The notes below the pieces were generated by a model, which was not told the origin of the DNA, did no database searches, and saw only the letters and a program-made list of their open reading frames with translations. Shown piece by piece: positions 32,381 through 40,985 of a DNA stretch of 64,000 bases. The position numbers were made by a program, and so were the translations under genes. Positions within the stretch are counted from its first letter, which is position 1, and every line of letters starts with the position of its first letter. Source of the DNA: Bacteroidota bacterium (lineage in GTDB: Bacteria; Bacteroidota; Bacteroidia; AKYH767-A; 2013-40CM-41-45); the NCBI GenBank assembly GCA_016720655.1, contig JADKKE010000003.1, positions 238,077-302,076 on the forward strand. Reading direction: 5' to 3'.

Positions 32381-32520
32381 GAAACGAAGGTAATGTTTGA
32401 GAAATATTTTGTTGAATCGTTTGTTTTCAGGAAAAAATGGATCGAAATGTCCTCAATGAATGTTTCCGGAGATGTTTGGATCCAACAATGAAATGGATTT
32501 CTGCAGGACGGTATATAAAC

Positions 32521-32553
32521 AAAAGTCCCTCGTTCTTTAGAGCGAGGGACCTT
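32521..32553 (-). terminator. Intrinsic terminator of the 23-aa gene
   Basis: GTCCCTCG (32525-32532) pairs with CGAGGGAC (32543-32550). On the minus strand the stem is followed by TTTTGTTT. It lies 34 bases after the stop of the small Lys/Ala gene. Confidence 0.9.
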
Positions 32554-32586
32554 TGCAGACCGCTACGAGAGCGGGAAGCGTTTAGC

Positions 32587-32658
32587 TTACTTCTTCTTTT
32601 TTGCTGCTTTCTTAGTAGCTTTCTTAGCTTTCTTAGCAGCTTTTTTTGCTTTTGCCAT
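32587..32658 (-). CDS. 23-aa Lys/Ala-only histone-tail-like peptide
   Basis: A short ORF reading MAKAKKAAKKAKKATKKA then AKKKK: only Lys, Ala, one Thr and the start Met. It resembles the tails of histone H1-like (Hc1/AlgP-type) bacterial proteins with AKKA repeats. A -33/-7 type promoter lies 31 bases upstream and a strong intrinsic terminator 34 bases downstream, so it forms a neat transcription unit. Expected to bind nucleic acid or rRNA; this is inference from charge. No frameshift to a longer partner is seen on either side. Alternatively the transcript is a small RNA and the ORF incidental, but the purely Lys/Ala composition argues against that. Confidence 0.65.
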   Translation of the reverse strand: MAKAKKAAKKAKKATKKAAKKKK

Positions 32659-32688
32659 AGTTATTAGTTTTTGATTGTTATGACTACT

Positions 32689-32721
32689 CAAACATATGAA
32701 ATAAAAAAAAGGTTACACCAA
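32689..32721 (-). promoter_or_regulatory. Candidate Bacteroidota promoter of the 23-aa gene
   Basis: On the minus strand TTG (32721-32719) and TATGTTTG (32696-32689) are separated by 22 bases, matching the -33 TTG / -7 TAnnTTTG pattern. The -7 box ends 30 bases before the ATG. Confidence 0.6.
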
Positions 32722-33462
32722 TTTGTGAAATAATTTTTTAAACAATGAAATGTTGATTACGGTGAATGATTTTTTTCGCTTGAATGAAGAACAATTCACA
32801 GAATAAAAAAAATCATCAATCACTGGAAAGCCTGAATTGACGAGGTGTGTAGCGTGTCGTCGTGTTTTGAAAATGAAAAAAAGTAAATTCATGATGTGAT
32901 TTTTTTTTTTGGAGGGCTTTCAAAGTTATAAACATTTTGAAAACCCCACATCTGAACATTTATACATCAGATTTGCCGGATTGTTGGAAAAAAAAGCGCG
33001 GAAAAGGTCGGATGAAAGAAAAATCGGAGCTCAATTGTCCTGATTTTTTTTCTCACGAGCCATCATCAGCATTTGTGTAATCATCAGATTATTTTTGATT
33101 TCACAGACAAATGGGTACCGGATTTCAATTTTCATTCTTTTGTTTTCATTTTTCCGGGAACGCTTATCATTGCTTCAGATGATTTTTCTACTCTTTACAA
33201 ATCTGATTTCATCTGAAACTGTAAGATTAAATCTGAATTTGCTTTCATTCTGAAATGAAATCTACGTTTTTTAGCAAATAAAGAGTGTATCGCTGATATT
33301 TTATATACATATATATATGTATGAAAGCATGGAACTTGTTTATCATTTGCTTTCGTATACATCGTTATAGAATTGCAAACCTTCTTATTCAGAATCAGCA
33401 AAGTGTTCCAAGCTGTATTTTTGATATTTTTGAATCCCCTCTGATTTATTTGCGCAGGATCC
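32722..33462. other. AT-rich intergenic region without a supported gene
   Basis: About 740 bases, rich in A/T runs, with an AT palindrome at about 33305-33321 (ATACATATATATATGTAT). A minus-strand ORF across 33195-33563 has no family features and runs into the kinase gene, so it is not called. The region contains the promoter of the kinase at 33463. Confidence 0.5.
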
Positions 33463-35493
33463 ATGTTAAGCTCATTCAAAGATAAAATCATCCACAACGA
33501 ACTCAGAAACCTGAGGTCACTGAATGTTTTTACGTCTGTGATCGTCACAGCTCTGGGATTCATCTTTGAGTTTTCCTATCATGATGGGTATATCCTGATG
33601 ACCGGACTTGGAGTGTCAATGGTCCTCACATCAAACTACTTTTTGTCTTTTTACAGCAGCTTTTACAGGAAACAACTGCCGAATATTACATATGCTTCGA
33701 TCTTTCTCTTGCACTTCTGGGCTGTTTATGTAGCCTTTATGAGAAATTTCGAAATAGACTTTCTTCTTCCTGTTTCAATATCCATATTTATCTTTTCACT
33801 TGTATTCGACAAGTTTTTTAAAAGCCTCTTCTTTATTTTCACCATCACCACCTTTATGATGGTCATGATGTTGATTTCAAACCGATGGCTTCCTGAATTC
33901 ACCATTACACTTGTTGTATTGTATTCCGGAGCCTTCCTTTCGGACCAGATACAGAAACGAAAAACAGAATACCAGGACGAAATCGAAAAGCAGGAGGGTC
34001 GCTATGTTTCACTTGTTGAGAACATGAACGATGGATTGGTATATGTTGACCATGAATACAAATTAATTTATGTCAACGACCGGTTTTGTGAAATCACAGG
34101 CTATAGCAGGGAAAATCTTCTAGGGAGAAGTATCACAGAATTGAGTCCTGAAAGAAACAAACTCGATGTCAAACCCCGGAAGTTTTTTCAGGATCTGAGC
34201 GCAGGTCAATCGGTCCGCTGTGAATGTGATATGTTAAAATTAAATGGCGAGCGTATTTATGTTCAGATGTCAGGCTCTCCGTATTCCGATGATGAAGGCA
34301 ATAATATCGGTTCGATGATTGTTTTTGCAGATATCCATGCGCTCAAAAGTGCTCAGGAGCTTCTCAAGAAAAGAGAAGAAGGGTACAGAACTTTTATTGA
34401 TCAGAGTGCTGTTGGTATCTGGAGAGCAGAATACCGCCAGCCCATTCCGGTATCGCTTCCTTTCAATGAACAAGTTGAATTGTTGTTGGATTCCGGAATT
34501 ATTGCTGAATGCAATGATTTTATGGCAAGAATGTATGGTTATTCAAGTTCGAATGATCTTGTTGGAAGAAAAATCAGGGACTTTTATTATATCGAAAACA
34601 ATTATGATGAAGAGAAAACCAGAGAATTGCTGGCTTCATTCATCAAAAACAATTACAAAATCAGTAACGCGGAATCAAAAGAACTGGATCTCTACGGAAA
34701 TGTCCGCTTTATGTTGAATAATAACATAGGCATTGTTGAACAAGGACACCTGATGAGAACATGGGGTGTTCAAACAGATATCACTGATCGCAAAAAGACA
34801 GAAAAGGAATTGGTGGAAACGAATCAGGAACTCGATACGTTTTTTTACAAAGCATCACACGATCTTAAAGGTCCTCTGGCAAGTGTGATGGGTATCGTTA
34901 ATCTTGCCCGACTCGAAAATAAAGATGGACTTATCGACAAATATTTCGATATGGTGGACACGAGCATCCGAAGGCTCGACAGAACATTGCTCGACCTCAT
35001 TGACCTTGCCAGGACTCGAAAAGGCGCAAGTAAATTGAGTGTGATAAATGTGAAAGGACTGGTTGATGAAATTCTCCATTCCTTAAAACACCTGCCGGAT
35101 TATGATCATATCAATTTTGAAATTAAAATTGATCAAAAAGTAGAAATCACTTCAGATAAAGTACTGATACTATCTGTTTTTCAGAATCTGATTCACAATG
35201 CAATCAATTATTGCAATCATCAGAGTCCTTGGATCCGTGTGAAAGTTGAAGAAACAGATCGTGGTATTGAAATAGAAGTCGCGGATAACGGAAAAGGAAT
35301 TCCCGAGCCCGTAAAAAATCGGGTCTTCGAAATGTTTTATCGCGGACATCCGGATTCAAATGGATCGGGTCTCGGATTATTTATTGTAAAAAATGCCCTT
35401 GAGAAAATTAAAGGGAAAATCAGATTTGTTAGCGAACCCGGAAATGGCACTGTCTTTTATGTATCCATTCCAAATTCATTGATTGAAGCCTGA
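33463..35493 (+). CDS. Membrane PAS-domain sensor histidine kinase
   Basis: 676 residues. About five to six N-terminal transmembrane helices (residues about 20-165, e.g. ASIFLLHFWAVYVAFM and LFFIFTITTFMMVMMLI). They are followed by a coiled linker, PAS domain 1 (about 180-295; YVNDRFCEITGYSRENLLG), PAS domain 2 (about 300-445, ending LMRTWGVQTDITDRKK), HisKA with His466 in KASHDLKGPLASVMG, and HATPase with N box NLIHNAINYC, G1 DNGKGIPE and G2 GSGLGLFIVKNALEKI. No receiver domain. It probably autophosphorylates in response to a membrane or cytosolic signal and donates to an unlinked regulator. No response regulator is adjacent. Confidence 0.93.
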   Translation: MLSSFKDKIIHNELRNLRSLNVFTSVIVTALGFIFEFSYHDGYILMTGLGVSMVLTSNYFLSFYSSFYRKQLPNITYASIFLLHFWAVYVAFMRNFEIDFLLPVSISIFIFSLVFDKFFKSLFFIFTITTFMMVMMLISNRWLPEFTITLVVLYSGAFLSDQIQKRKTEYQDEIEKQEGRYVSLVENMNDGLVYVDHEYKLIYVNDRFCEITGYSRENLLGRSITELSPERNKLDVKPRKFFQDLSAGQSVRCECDMLKLNGERIYVQMSGSPYSDDEGNNIGSMIVFADIHALKSAQELLKKREEGYRTFIDQSAVGIWRAEYRQPIPVSLPFNEQVELLLDSGIIAECNDFMARMYGYSSSNDLVGRKIRDFYYIENNYDEEKTRELLASFIKNNYKISNAESKELDLYGNVRFMLNNNIGIVEQGHLMRTWGVQTDITDRKKTEKELVETNQELDTFFYKASHDLKGPLASVMGIVNLARLENKDGLIDKYFDMVDTSIRRLDRTLLDLIDLARTRKGASKLSVINVKGLVDEILHSLKHLPDYDHINFEIKIDQKVEITSDKVLILSVFQNLIHNAINYCNHQSPWIRVKVEETDRGIEIEVADNGKGIPEPVKNRVFEMFYRGHPDSNGSGLGLFIVKNALEKIKGKIRFVSEPGNGTVFYVSIPNSLIEA

Positions 35494-35576
35494 TTGAAAT
35501 TGAGACGGAAAAACAGAATTAATTTTCTCATTTCGAATTTCATATCATCAATTCTTGACATTAAATTATCAAAACC

Positions 35577-35981
35577 ATGATTTTACGAATTGAACATCTG
35601 GGCATTGCAGTGAATAATATGGAAAATGCGAATCGTTTATTTACTTCTCTGTTGGGTACTCCGAATTATAAAGTCGAAACTGTTGAATCAGAAATGGTGA
35701 GTACTTCATTTTTTAAAGTCGGAGAGTCAAAAATAGAATTGGTAGAAGCGACAAATCCGGAAAGTCCGATCGCAAAATTTATTGCAAAAAAAGGAGAAGG
35801 AATCCATCATGTAGCATTTGAAGTTGATGATATTCGACAAATGATGCAGCAACTGCGGGAACAAGGATTTCAATTGTTATCGGATGAACCAAAGAAAGGC
35901 GCCGATAATAAGTTGATTTGTTTTCTCCATCCGAAAAGTACAAATGGAGTCTTGGTTGAACTTTGTCAGGAAATCCGCTAA
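35577..35981 (+). CDS. mce: Methylmalonyl-CoA epimerase
   Basis: 134 residues of the glyoxalase/VOC fold. Conserved IEHLGIAVNNMENA with the first metal His, KIELVEATNPESPIAKFI, GEGIHHVAFEVDDI with further ligands, and a C-terminal Glu in GVLVELCQE. It interconverts the (S) and (R) forms of methylmalonyl-CoA in the propionate/succinate pathway, which fits the acyl-CoA carboxylase beta subunit encoded at 47088-48627. Convergent with the HAD hydrolase gene. Confidence 0.94.
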   Translation: MILRIEHLGIAVNNMENANRLFTSLLGTPNYKVETVESEMVSTSFFKVGESKIELVEATNPESPIAKFIAKKGEGIHHVAFEVDDIRQMMQQLREQGFQLLSDEPKKGADNKLICFLHPKSTNGVLVELCQEIR

Positions 35982-36006
35982 TTTGAAAAGAGGAGAAACG
36001 ATTTAT

Positions 36007-36628
36007 TTAGAATAAAGAGAATCCAGATCCTGAAGTTTTTTTCCTTTCTGCAGCCACAGTGTTTTTAATCCTGTCTTTTTTGCGCCTTCAATATTCTGTG
36101 GAGAATCGTCAACAAACAAAGTATGAGTAGCATCGAGATCATTTTCCCGGAGAACAAGATTGTAGATTGCTACATCCGGTTTTCTCAGATGTACCCTATG
36201 GGAAAGATAGATTTTTCAAAAAGTGAATCAAAAATATACTCTCCAAAGTGGTTCTGAATAAGCTGACGGTAAGCCTGCTCATGAATTTCATTTGTATTGC
36301 TCAGCATGAAGAGTCGGTATTTGCCTTTCAGTGAACTTAAGTAATCAACATTTTCTTTCGGTAGTCCGATCAAAATAGCATTCCACGCCTGATCAATCTG
36401 AGGATCACTAATGGGAATACGACTGAAAGATCGAATGCGTTCACGGAAACTTTGTGGATCAATAAGACCCATTTCGAGATCGTCGAACAAGCTGTCCTGA
36501 CGCAATTGAGAATACAGTTCTGCAAAGTCAGGAATACCGAGTTCCTGAAACGCTGATTCTGTCCGTTTGTAATCGATGTCAAGAATTACACCACCGAGAT
36601 CGAAAATAATTGAGGTAATATCATCCAT
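36007..36628 (-). CDS. HAD-superfamily hydrolase (one-base frameshift)
   Basis: The N-terminal 148 residues (from 36628) carry HAD motif I IIFDLGGVILDIDYKR and motif II MLSNTNEIHEQAY with a helical cap. After DSLFEKSIF at about 36190 one base is missing; in the next frame the protein continues SHRVHLRKPDVAIYNLV and TLFVDDSPQNIEGAKKTGL (motifs III and IV) to a TAA at 36009-36007. Total about 207 residues, like YihX-type sugar phosphatases. Substrate unknown. Confidence 0.88.
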
Positions 36629-36648
36629 CCTGTAAATTTAGGAATGAA

Positions 36649-37551
36649 TCAATGCTGATATTGAAAATGAAGAATATTTGCTTTGCCTTCTTTGCCCTCA
36701 TCTGAAATGTAAAGATCTCCATCCGGTGCGAAGGCAATCCCTTCCGGTTGTTTGTATAAGTGTGGATCAAGCTTTAGGACACATTTCACGGTACCCTCTG
36801 TGGATATAACAAGAAGTATTTTCCCTACCGAAGATAAAAGATAAATGTCTTTGGAAATAGGATGGATAGCCAATTCGGATGGTTCAAAAAGGAAATCTTT
36901 TTCATCTGCTACTCCGGAAGAAAACACGTTGAACCAGGAAGAATTCTTCTTTTCATCTTCCACAAGCCAGTTTCTTACAGAGCCGGGATCAACTTCATAA
37001 ACGGGAACAGAATCCAGTGTTTTGTTCAGGAGTGAAAAAGAATAAATTGCTTTTACAGAACGGGCTGCAGTCCCTTTTGCCGGTCGTCCTTTGCAGGCAA
37101 TCAACAATCGCTGATGTATTTCATCGTAACAAAGTCCTTCGCAGTTGTTGCGTTTGTTCAAAAAGGTATTGTAGTTGATCGTATTTTGCTCTGTAGTTCC
37201 CGGCTGATCGATTTCAAAAATATCGCCATTGCTGGAAAGTACATACAGTGTATCATGAACATTTGCGACCCCCTCATAATCCTTATCTTCTCCAAATGAC
37301 AATTCATTTTTCAGTTTGTCTTTCCGGATATCATAGAAAAAAACAATTCCTTTTTCATCCTGAACACAGGCCAGTTTATTAGTATTCCAGAATGTGATCC
37401 CGCTAATTTCTTTAAGGCGCCCGGGTAACTTCAAGGTTTCCACCGGTTTCGAAAAGTCGTAAGGAAGGCAAGGTTCAGGTTTTTCGCGTGAACAGGCGAA
37501 AAGGAAGGTGGAAATCAGGAATAAAATGGCAAAACCGCTCTGTTGCTTCAT
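36649..37551 (-). CDS. SdiA-regulated-like lipoprotein (predicted beta-propeller)
   Basis: About 300 residues from the ATG at 37551 (MKQQSGFAILFLISTFLFAC), with a lipobox LFAC, so a lipoprotein. The body has propeller-like strands (LKEISGITFWNTNKLACVQDE, EGVANVHDTLYVLSSNGDIFEI, LCYDEIHQRLLIACKGRP, EGIAFAPDGDLYISDEG), matching the SdiA-regulated (YjiK-like) family. Ligand and function unknown. It lies 20 bases upstream of the HAD gene on the same strand, so the two may be co-transcribed. Confidence 0.78.
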   Translation of the reverse strand: MKQQSGFAILFLISTFLFACSREKPEPCLPYDFSKPVETLKLPGRLKEISGITFWNTNKLACVQDEKGIVFFYDIRKDKLKNELSFGEDKDYEGVANVHDTLYVLSSNGDIFEIDQPGTTEQNTINYNTFLNKRNNCEGLCYDEIHQRLLIACKGRPAKGTAARSVKAIYSFSLLNKTLDSVPVYEVDPGSVRNWLVEDEKKNSSWFNVFSSGVADEKDFLFEPSELAIHPISKDIYLLSSVGKILLVISTEGTVKCVLKLDPHLYKQPEGIAFAPDGDLYISDEGKEGKANILHFQYQH

Positions 37552-37687
37552 AAGCTCGTGCAAAGTCGGATTTTGAAATTAATTGAAGATGAAGCAATCC
37601 ATACTGAATACTTGTAATTCTTGCTCTCAACCGATACATTTGCCTCACTTTTCCGCTGTTCCACATTTTCCGGAAAGCAGAAAATCG

Positions 37688-37761
37688 GGGCCCTTAGCTC
37701 ATTCGGTTAGAGCAACAGACTCATAATCTGTGGGTGGCTGGTTCGATTCCAGCAGGGCCCA
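37688..37761 (+). tRNA. tRNA with CAU anticodon (Met elongator or Ile2)
   Basis: 74-nt cloverleaf. Acceptor GGGCCCT/AGGGCCC with discriminator A, D arm starting GCTC, anticodon stem ACAGA/TCTGT with loop CTCATAA (anticodon CAT), and T arm GGTTCGATTCC. No encoded CCA. The C4-G69 and C5-G68 pairs and the overall sequence resemble bacterial tRNA-Ile2, whose CAU is modified by TilS, but elongator Met cannot be excluded by eye. Confidence 0.95.
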
Positions 37762-37770
37762 CATTGAAAA

Positions 37771-37843
37771 GCCGGTGTCAGTTCCAAAGATAGTTTTCAG
37801 AATAATCCTGATCACAATCCCGGACCAGACACCGGCGGTTTTT
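37771..37843 (+). terminator. Likely terminator after the tRNA
   Basis: Arms GCCGGTGTCAGTTCC (37771-37785) and GGACCAGACACCGGC (37822-37836) pair at 13 of 15 positions around a 36-base loop and are followed by GGTTTTTT. The loop is longer than usual. Confidence 0.6.
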
Positions 37844-37862
37844 TGATTGATGATTGTTGAGT

Positions 37863-37904
37863 GATTGCTGATTGCTGATTGTTGATTGCTGATTGCTGAT
37901 TGTT
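37863..37904. repeat. Six tandem 7-bp repeats (GATTGCT/GATTGTT)
   Basis: Six consecutive heptamers in the order CT, CT, TT, CT, CT, TT, that is two copies of a 21-bp unit. No gene; it lies between the tRNA terminator and the beta-barrel gene at 38063. Confidence 0.9.
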
Positions 37905-37950
37905 CCAACCTGCAATTTAACCAACCTGACTCATACTTATTCTCTTTTAA

Positions 37951-38002
37951 TACTATTCGTGTATTCGTGGCAATAAAAAATACTATTCGTGCATTCGTGG
38001 CA
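37951..38002. repeat. Two copies of the dispersed ATTCGTG(C/T)ATTCGTGGCA repeat
   Basis: TACTATTCGTGTATTCGTGG (from 37951) and TACTATTCGTGCATTCGTGG (from 37981) are 30 bases apart. They are the inverse orientation of the repeats at 28791 and 28879 and match the one at 29006. Confidence 0.85.
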
Positions 38003-38062
38003 TTCCAACTCCATTCCTGACATTTGAAAAAAATCAATAACTTGCATAAAAATAATACCCCT

Positions 38063-38773
38063 ATGAAAAAGGTAATTCTTCTCCTTTGTCTTCTTTCGGT
38101 TTTTACTTCCCAGGCGCAGCAAAGCACATCGGAACCGACACCTTCAACTACGTCATCAACGAAGATGAGTCTGTCCAAAATCACGCATCGGCAGGATGGC
38201 TTAGTGGTCAATTTCACATCGGACGGTTGGCTTGAGATACCGAGTTCTATTACCAACAAACCCTTTAGTTCCCGCGGGTTTAGTTTTTATTTCCTGGTTC
38301 CAAGAATGAATAAGCAAGAAACTTTTGGCATTGCTTATGGTATTGGCTTGAGTTCACAAAATTTCAGCAGCGATGCATACTTCAATGATGTTACGAATCC
38401 TGCAAAAACATACATTCACCCACTCCCTGACAGTGTCGATTACGACATCAATAAATTATCGCTCAATTACCTTGATCTTGCCCTGGAATTTCGAATTCAT
38501 TCGAAGGAAAATGAGAGTCACAAACGTTTTAAACTAAGCCTGGGTGTGAAAGGTGGCTGGCTCTTTCAAGATCATACGAAATACAAGGACGAGGATATGA
38601 AATCCAAATCGTACAATCTGGATCACCTCAATGCATTCCAATACGGTCTCACGGCTCGTATGGGTTATAGCAAATTGGGAGTAAATGGATATTATGCTTT
38701 GTCAGGAATTTTCGAAAAAGACAAAGGTCCGGATCTTGTACCTTTTTCAATTGGTATTTCATTCACACCCTGA
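38063..38773 (+). CDS. Outer-membrane beta-barrel protein
   Basis: About 236 residues from the ATG at 38063, which starts a signal peptide (MKKVILLLCLLSVFTSQAQ). The in-frame ATG-less extension to 38024 adds no signal. The mature protein has barrel-like strands (FGIAYGIGLSSQNFSSDAYF, LSLNYLDLALEFRIHS, RFKLSLGVKGGWLFQ, LTARMGYSKLGVNGYYAL) and ends DLVPFSIGISFTP. Function unknown. Strong terminator downstream. Confidence 0.78.
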   Translation: MKKVILLLCLLSVFTSQAQQSTSEPTPSTTSSTKMSLSKITHRQDGLVVNFTSDGWLEIPSSITNKPFSSRGFSFYFLVPRMNKQETFGIAYGIGLSSQNFSSDAYFNDVTNPAKTYIHPLPDSVDYDINKLSLNYLDLALEFRIHSKENESHKRFKLSLGVKGGWLFQDHTKYKDEDMKSKSYNLDHLNAFQYGLTARMGYSKLGVNGYYALSGIFEKDKGPDLVPFSIGISFTP

Positions 38774-38797
38774 TCGAAAATAGAAATGTACTTTGAA

Positions 38798-38829
38798 CGG
38801 AATCCTGAAACAGGGTTCCGTTTTTTTTT
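38798..38829 (+). terminator. Intrinsic terminator
   Basis: CGGAATCCTG-AAA-CAGGGTTCCG stem-loop (one G-T pair) followed by nine Ts, at the convergent junction with the next minus-strand gene. Confidence 0.93.
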
Positions 38830-38832
38830 CAT

Positions 38833-39441
38833 TCAAATGCTAAGGATCAGGTATTCGCAGAAGAAGCCTAGAAAAAACCCGGCGTAAATCTGCAGCGGTT
38901 GATGTGCTCCCAATGTGAGCCGTGCTGATCCCAGCAATCCGGAAAGTACGAGGCAAAAAAGAATCGGAATTCTCAAGTCAACGAGCATAAAAGCAGAAAG
39001 TCCGAAAAATGTCCCGACAATACCACCGATTCCGATCATGTGGATACTTATTTTCCATTTCAGGTTAATAATTACCGCAAGAACCACAGAAGCAGCAGCA
39101 CCAAGAATCAACAAGTCGAAAATTTTTGGAAGCATAAGCTTGCGCATCATGTAATAGGCAATCAGCATCAGGATGGCATTGCTTATAAACGGAATAATTC
39201 GTTCTTCTTTCTTTTCCATTTCAAAAGAATGGATCCAACCTCTTTTCAGAAGAAAATAGGAGATGGCCAATGGAAGAATCAAGGTGTTTAGAAAAACAAT
39301 TGAATACAATGCAAGTTTTTCTTTTGGCTGAGTAGTATAGGCAAAGTAGGTGCTGAAATGAAGCAGAAAGTACAAAGCATATCCCGGCATTAAAACAGGA
39401 TGCAAAACAATTGAGAGAACTTTTGCGAACGTGCGGTTCAT
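38833..39441 (-). CDS. PAP2-superfamily-like membrane protein
   Basis: 202 residues with about six transmembrane helices. The last third has features reminiscent of type 2 phosphatidic acid phosphatases: WKISIHMIGIGGIVG followed by SARLTLGAHQPLQIYAG, compared with the SGH and SRxxxxxHxxxD motifs. Several catalytic positions differ, so activity is uncertain. Lipid phosphatase or undecaprenyl-phosphate handling is only a suggestion. Its ATG overlaps the stop of rpoN (4 bases), so the two are co-transcribed. Confidence 0.6.
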   Translation of the reverse strand: MNRTFAKVLSIVLHPVLMPGYALYFLLHFSTYFAYTTQPKEKLALYSIVFLNTLILPLAISYFLLKRGWIHSFEMEKKEERIIPFISNAILMLIAYYMMRKLMLPKIFDLLILGAAASVVLAVIINLKWKISIHMIGIGGIVGTFFGLSAFMLVDLRIPILFCLVLSGLLGSARLTLGAHQPLQIYAGFFLGFFCEYLILSI

Positions 39442-40910
39442 AATTCTTTGCGGAGACGGGCTACCGGGATGTCAAGCATTTCGCGGTATTTAGCCACAGT
39501 TCTTCGTGCAATATTATATCCTTTGTCATTCAAAATTTTAGTAAGCGCATCATCTGTCAATGGCTTGCGTTTGTCTTCTGATCCGATGCAATCGCTTAAA
39601 ATTTGTTTTACTTCTTTGCTGGAGACCTCTTCACCGCTGTCCGTTTGTAATCCTTCCGAGAAAAAGCTTTTGAGTAAGAAAGTCCCAAAAGGTGTTTGTA
39701 CGTATTTACTATTGGCGACACGTGAGACGGTGGAAATATCCATTCCTATTTTTTCAGCAATATCACGCAGCACCATTTTTTTTAATTTCCGAGTGTCTCC
39801 TTCAATGAAATATTCCATCTGGTATTCCATGATCGTGCGCATCGTTTCGAACAACGTGTGTTGTCTTTGTTTGAGTGCATCAATGAACCATTTTGCTGAG
39901 TCCAATTTTTGTTTTACAAACTGAATGGCATCACGGTTGGCTTTCGCATGCTTTTTATCCTTGCTGTAATGATCCATCATTTCTTTGTAATCGCGACTGA
40001 TACGCATCTCCGGAGCATTGCGGGAATTCAGAGTGAGCTCCAGCTTGCCGTCAGTATTCGTAATGATAAAATCAGGGATCACATGTTCAACAGAGCGTTG
40101 GCCCTGGCTCATGGTATTTCCCGGCCGTGGATTTAATTTCAAAATTTCCCCAATCGCTTTTTTCAGATCTTCCTCAGTAATTTCCAGTTCACGGGCGATT
40201 TTTTCATAGTGCTTTTTAGAAAACTCGTCGAAATGTCCCTGAAGAATTTTCATTGCCAGTTGAACAGAATCACGGGAAGCGTCTCTTCTCTGCAATTGCA
40301 ATAAAAGACATTCCTGCAGGGAGCGTGCCCCGATGCCCGGAGGATCCAGACTCTGTATTTTTTTCAGGATGTGTTCGAGCTCCTCCGGTTGGGTAGAAAT
40401 ATTTTGTGCAAAAACCAGATCATCGACAACTGCTGATAATTCTCTGCGGATATAGCCATCATCATCAAGGCTACCAACTAATTGTTCAGCGATGTGATAT
40501 TCTCTGTCATCCAAATCCAGCTGGTACAATTGCGAGAGCAACTGATCCTGGAAATTGGACTGAGCACTCATCGGAATCTCTCTGCGTTCATCATCCGGTG
40601 AAGAATTATTGACAGATGTTTTGTAATCCGGGATTTCATCGTCTTCGAGGTATTCATCCAGACTGATTTCTTCTTCCCGTTCGCTCAATTCTTCGTCATC
40701 ATCCGTGTCGATCTTTTCATCTTCATCGGTAGAGTATTCATCTTCGTCAGTCTCTGCACCTTCTTCCAGAGCCGGGTTTTCCTGCATTTCTTCTTTGATT
40801 CGCTGCTCCAGACTGGCTACAGGAATTTGCAGCAATTTCATCAGCTGAATCTGCTGTGGAGAAAGTTTTTGAAGTAATTTTTGATGTAATCCCTGCCTTA
40901 ATGAACTCAT
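39438..40910 (-). CDS. rpoN: RNA polymerase sigma-54 factor
   Basis: 490 residues. Region I is glutamine/leucine rich (LHQKLLQKLSPQQIQLMKLL), region II is long and acidic (residues about 45-100, Asp/Glu tracts), and region III holds the core-binding domain (PPGIGARSLQECLLLQL), a helix-turn-helix and the RpoN box ARRTVAKYREMLDIP near the C terminus. It directs transcription from -24/-12 promoters together with AAA+ activators, one of which is encoded at 49842-51206. Translationally coupled to the downstream membrane-protein gene. Confidence 0.97.
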   Translation of the reverse strand: MSSLRQGLHQKLLQKLSPQQIQLMKLLQIPVASLEQRIKEEMQENPALEEGAETDEDEYSTDEDEKIDTDDDEELSEREEEISLDEYLEDDEIPDYKTSVNNSSPDDERREIPMSAQSNFQDQLLSQLYQLDLDDREYHIAEQLVGSLDDDGYIRRELSAVVDDLVFAQNISTQPEELEHILKKIQSLDPPGIGARSLQECLLLQLQRRDASRDSVQLAMKILQGHFDEFSKKHYEKIARELEITEEDLKKAIGEILKLNPRPGNTMSQGQRSVEHVIPDFIITNTDGKLELTLNSRNAPEMRISRDYKEMMDHYSKDKKHAKANRDAIQFVKQKLDSAKWFIDALKQRQHTLFETMRTIMEYQMEYFIEGDTRKLKKMVLRDIAEKIGMDISTVSRVANSKYVQTPFGTFLLKSFFSEGLQTDSGEEVSSKEVKQILSDCIGSEDKRKPLTDDALTKILNDKGYNIARRTVAKYREMLDIPVARLRKEL

Positions 40911-40985
40911 ACGGAAATCGAAATTAATGGAGACAATAACCGGTTACAAAAATAGAAAGAAAAGGGAGTGAGAAGCGATGCTTGA

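Noticed and set aside
32437..32667. Plus-strand 76-aa ORF with a Leu/Ser/Phe-rich tail
   Set aside because: It is the antisense of the Lys/Ala codons of the 23-aa gene and runs through its terminator.
33195..33563. Minus-strand 122-aa ORF upstream of the PAS kinase
   Set aside because: Overlaps the kinase start, crosses AT-rich non-coding sequence and shows no domain.
37863..37904. Possible CRISPR array
   Set aside because: Repeats are 7 bp and directly adjacent with no spacers; no cas genes anywhere in the window.
37699..38259. Minus-strand 186-aa ORF covering the tRNA and the tandem repeats
   Set aside because: Its C terminus is the antisense of the tRNA and its middle is the translated 7-bp repeat (NQQSAIS), a well-known type of false gene.
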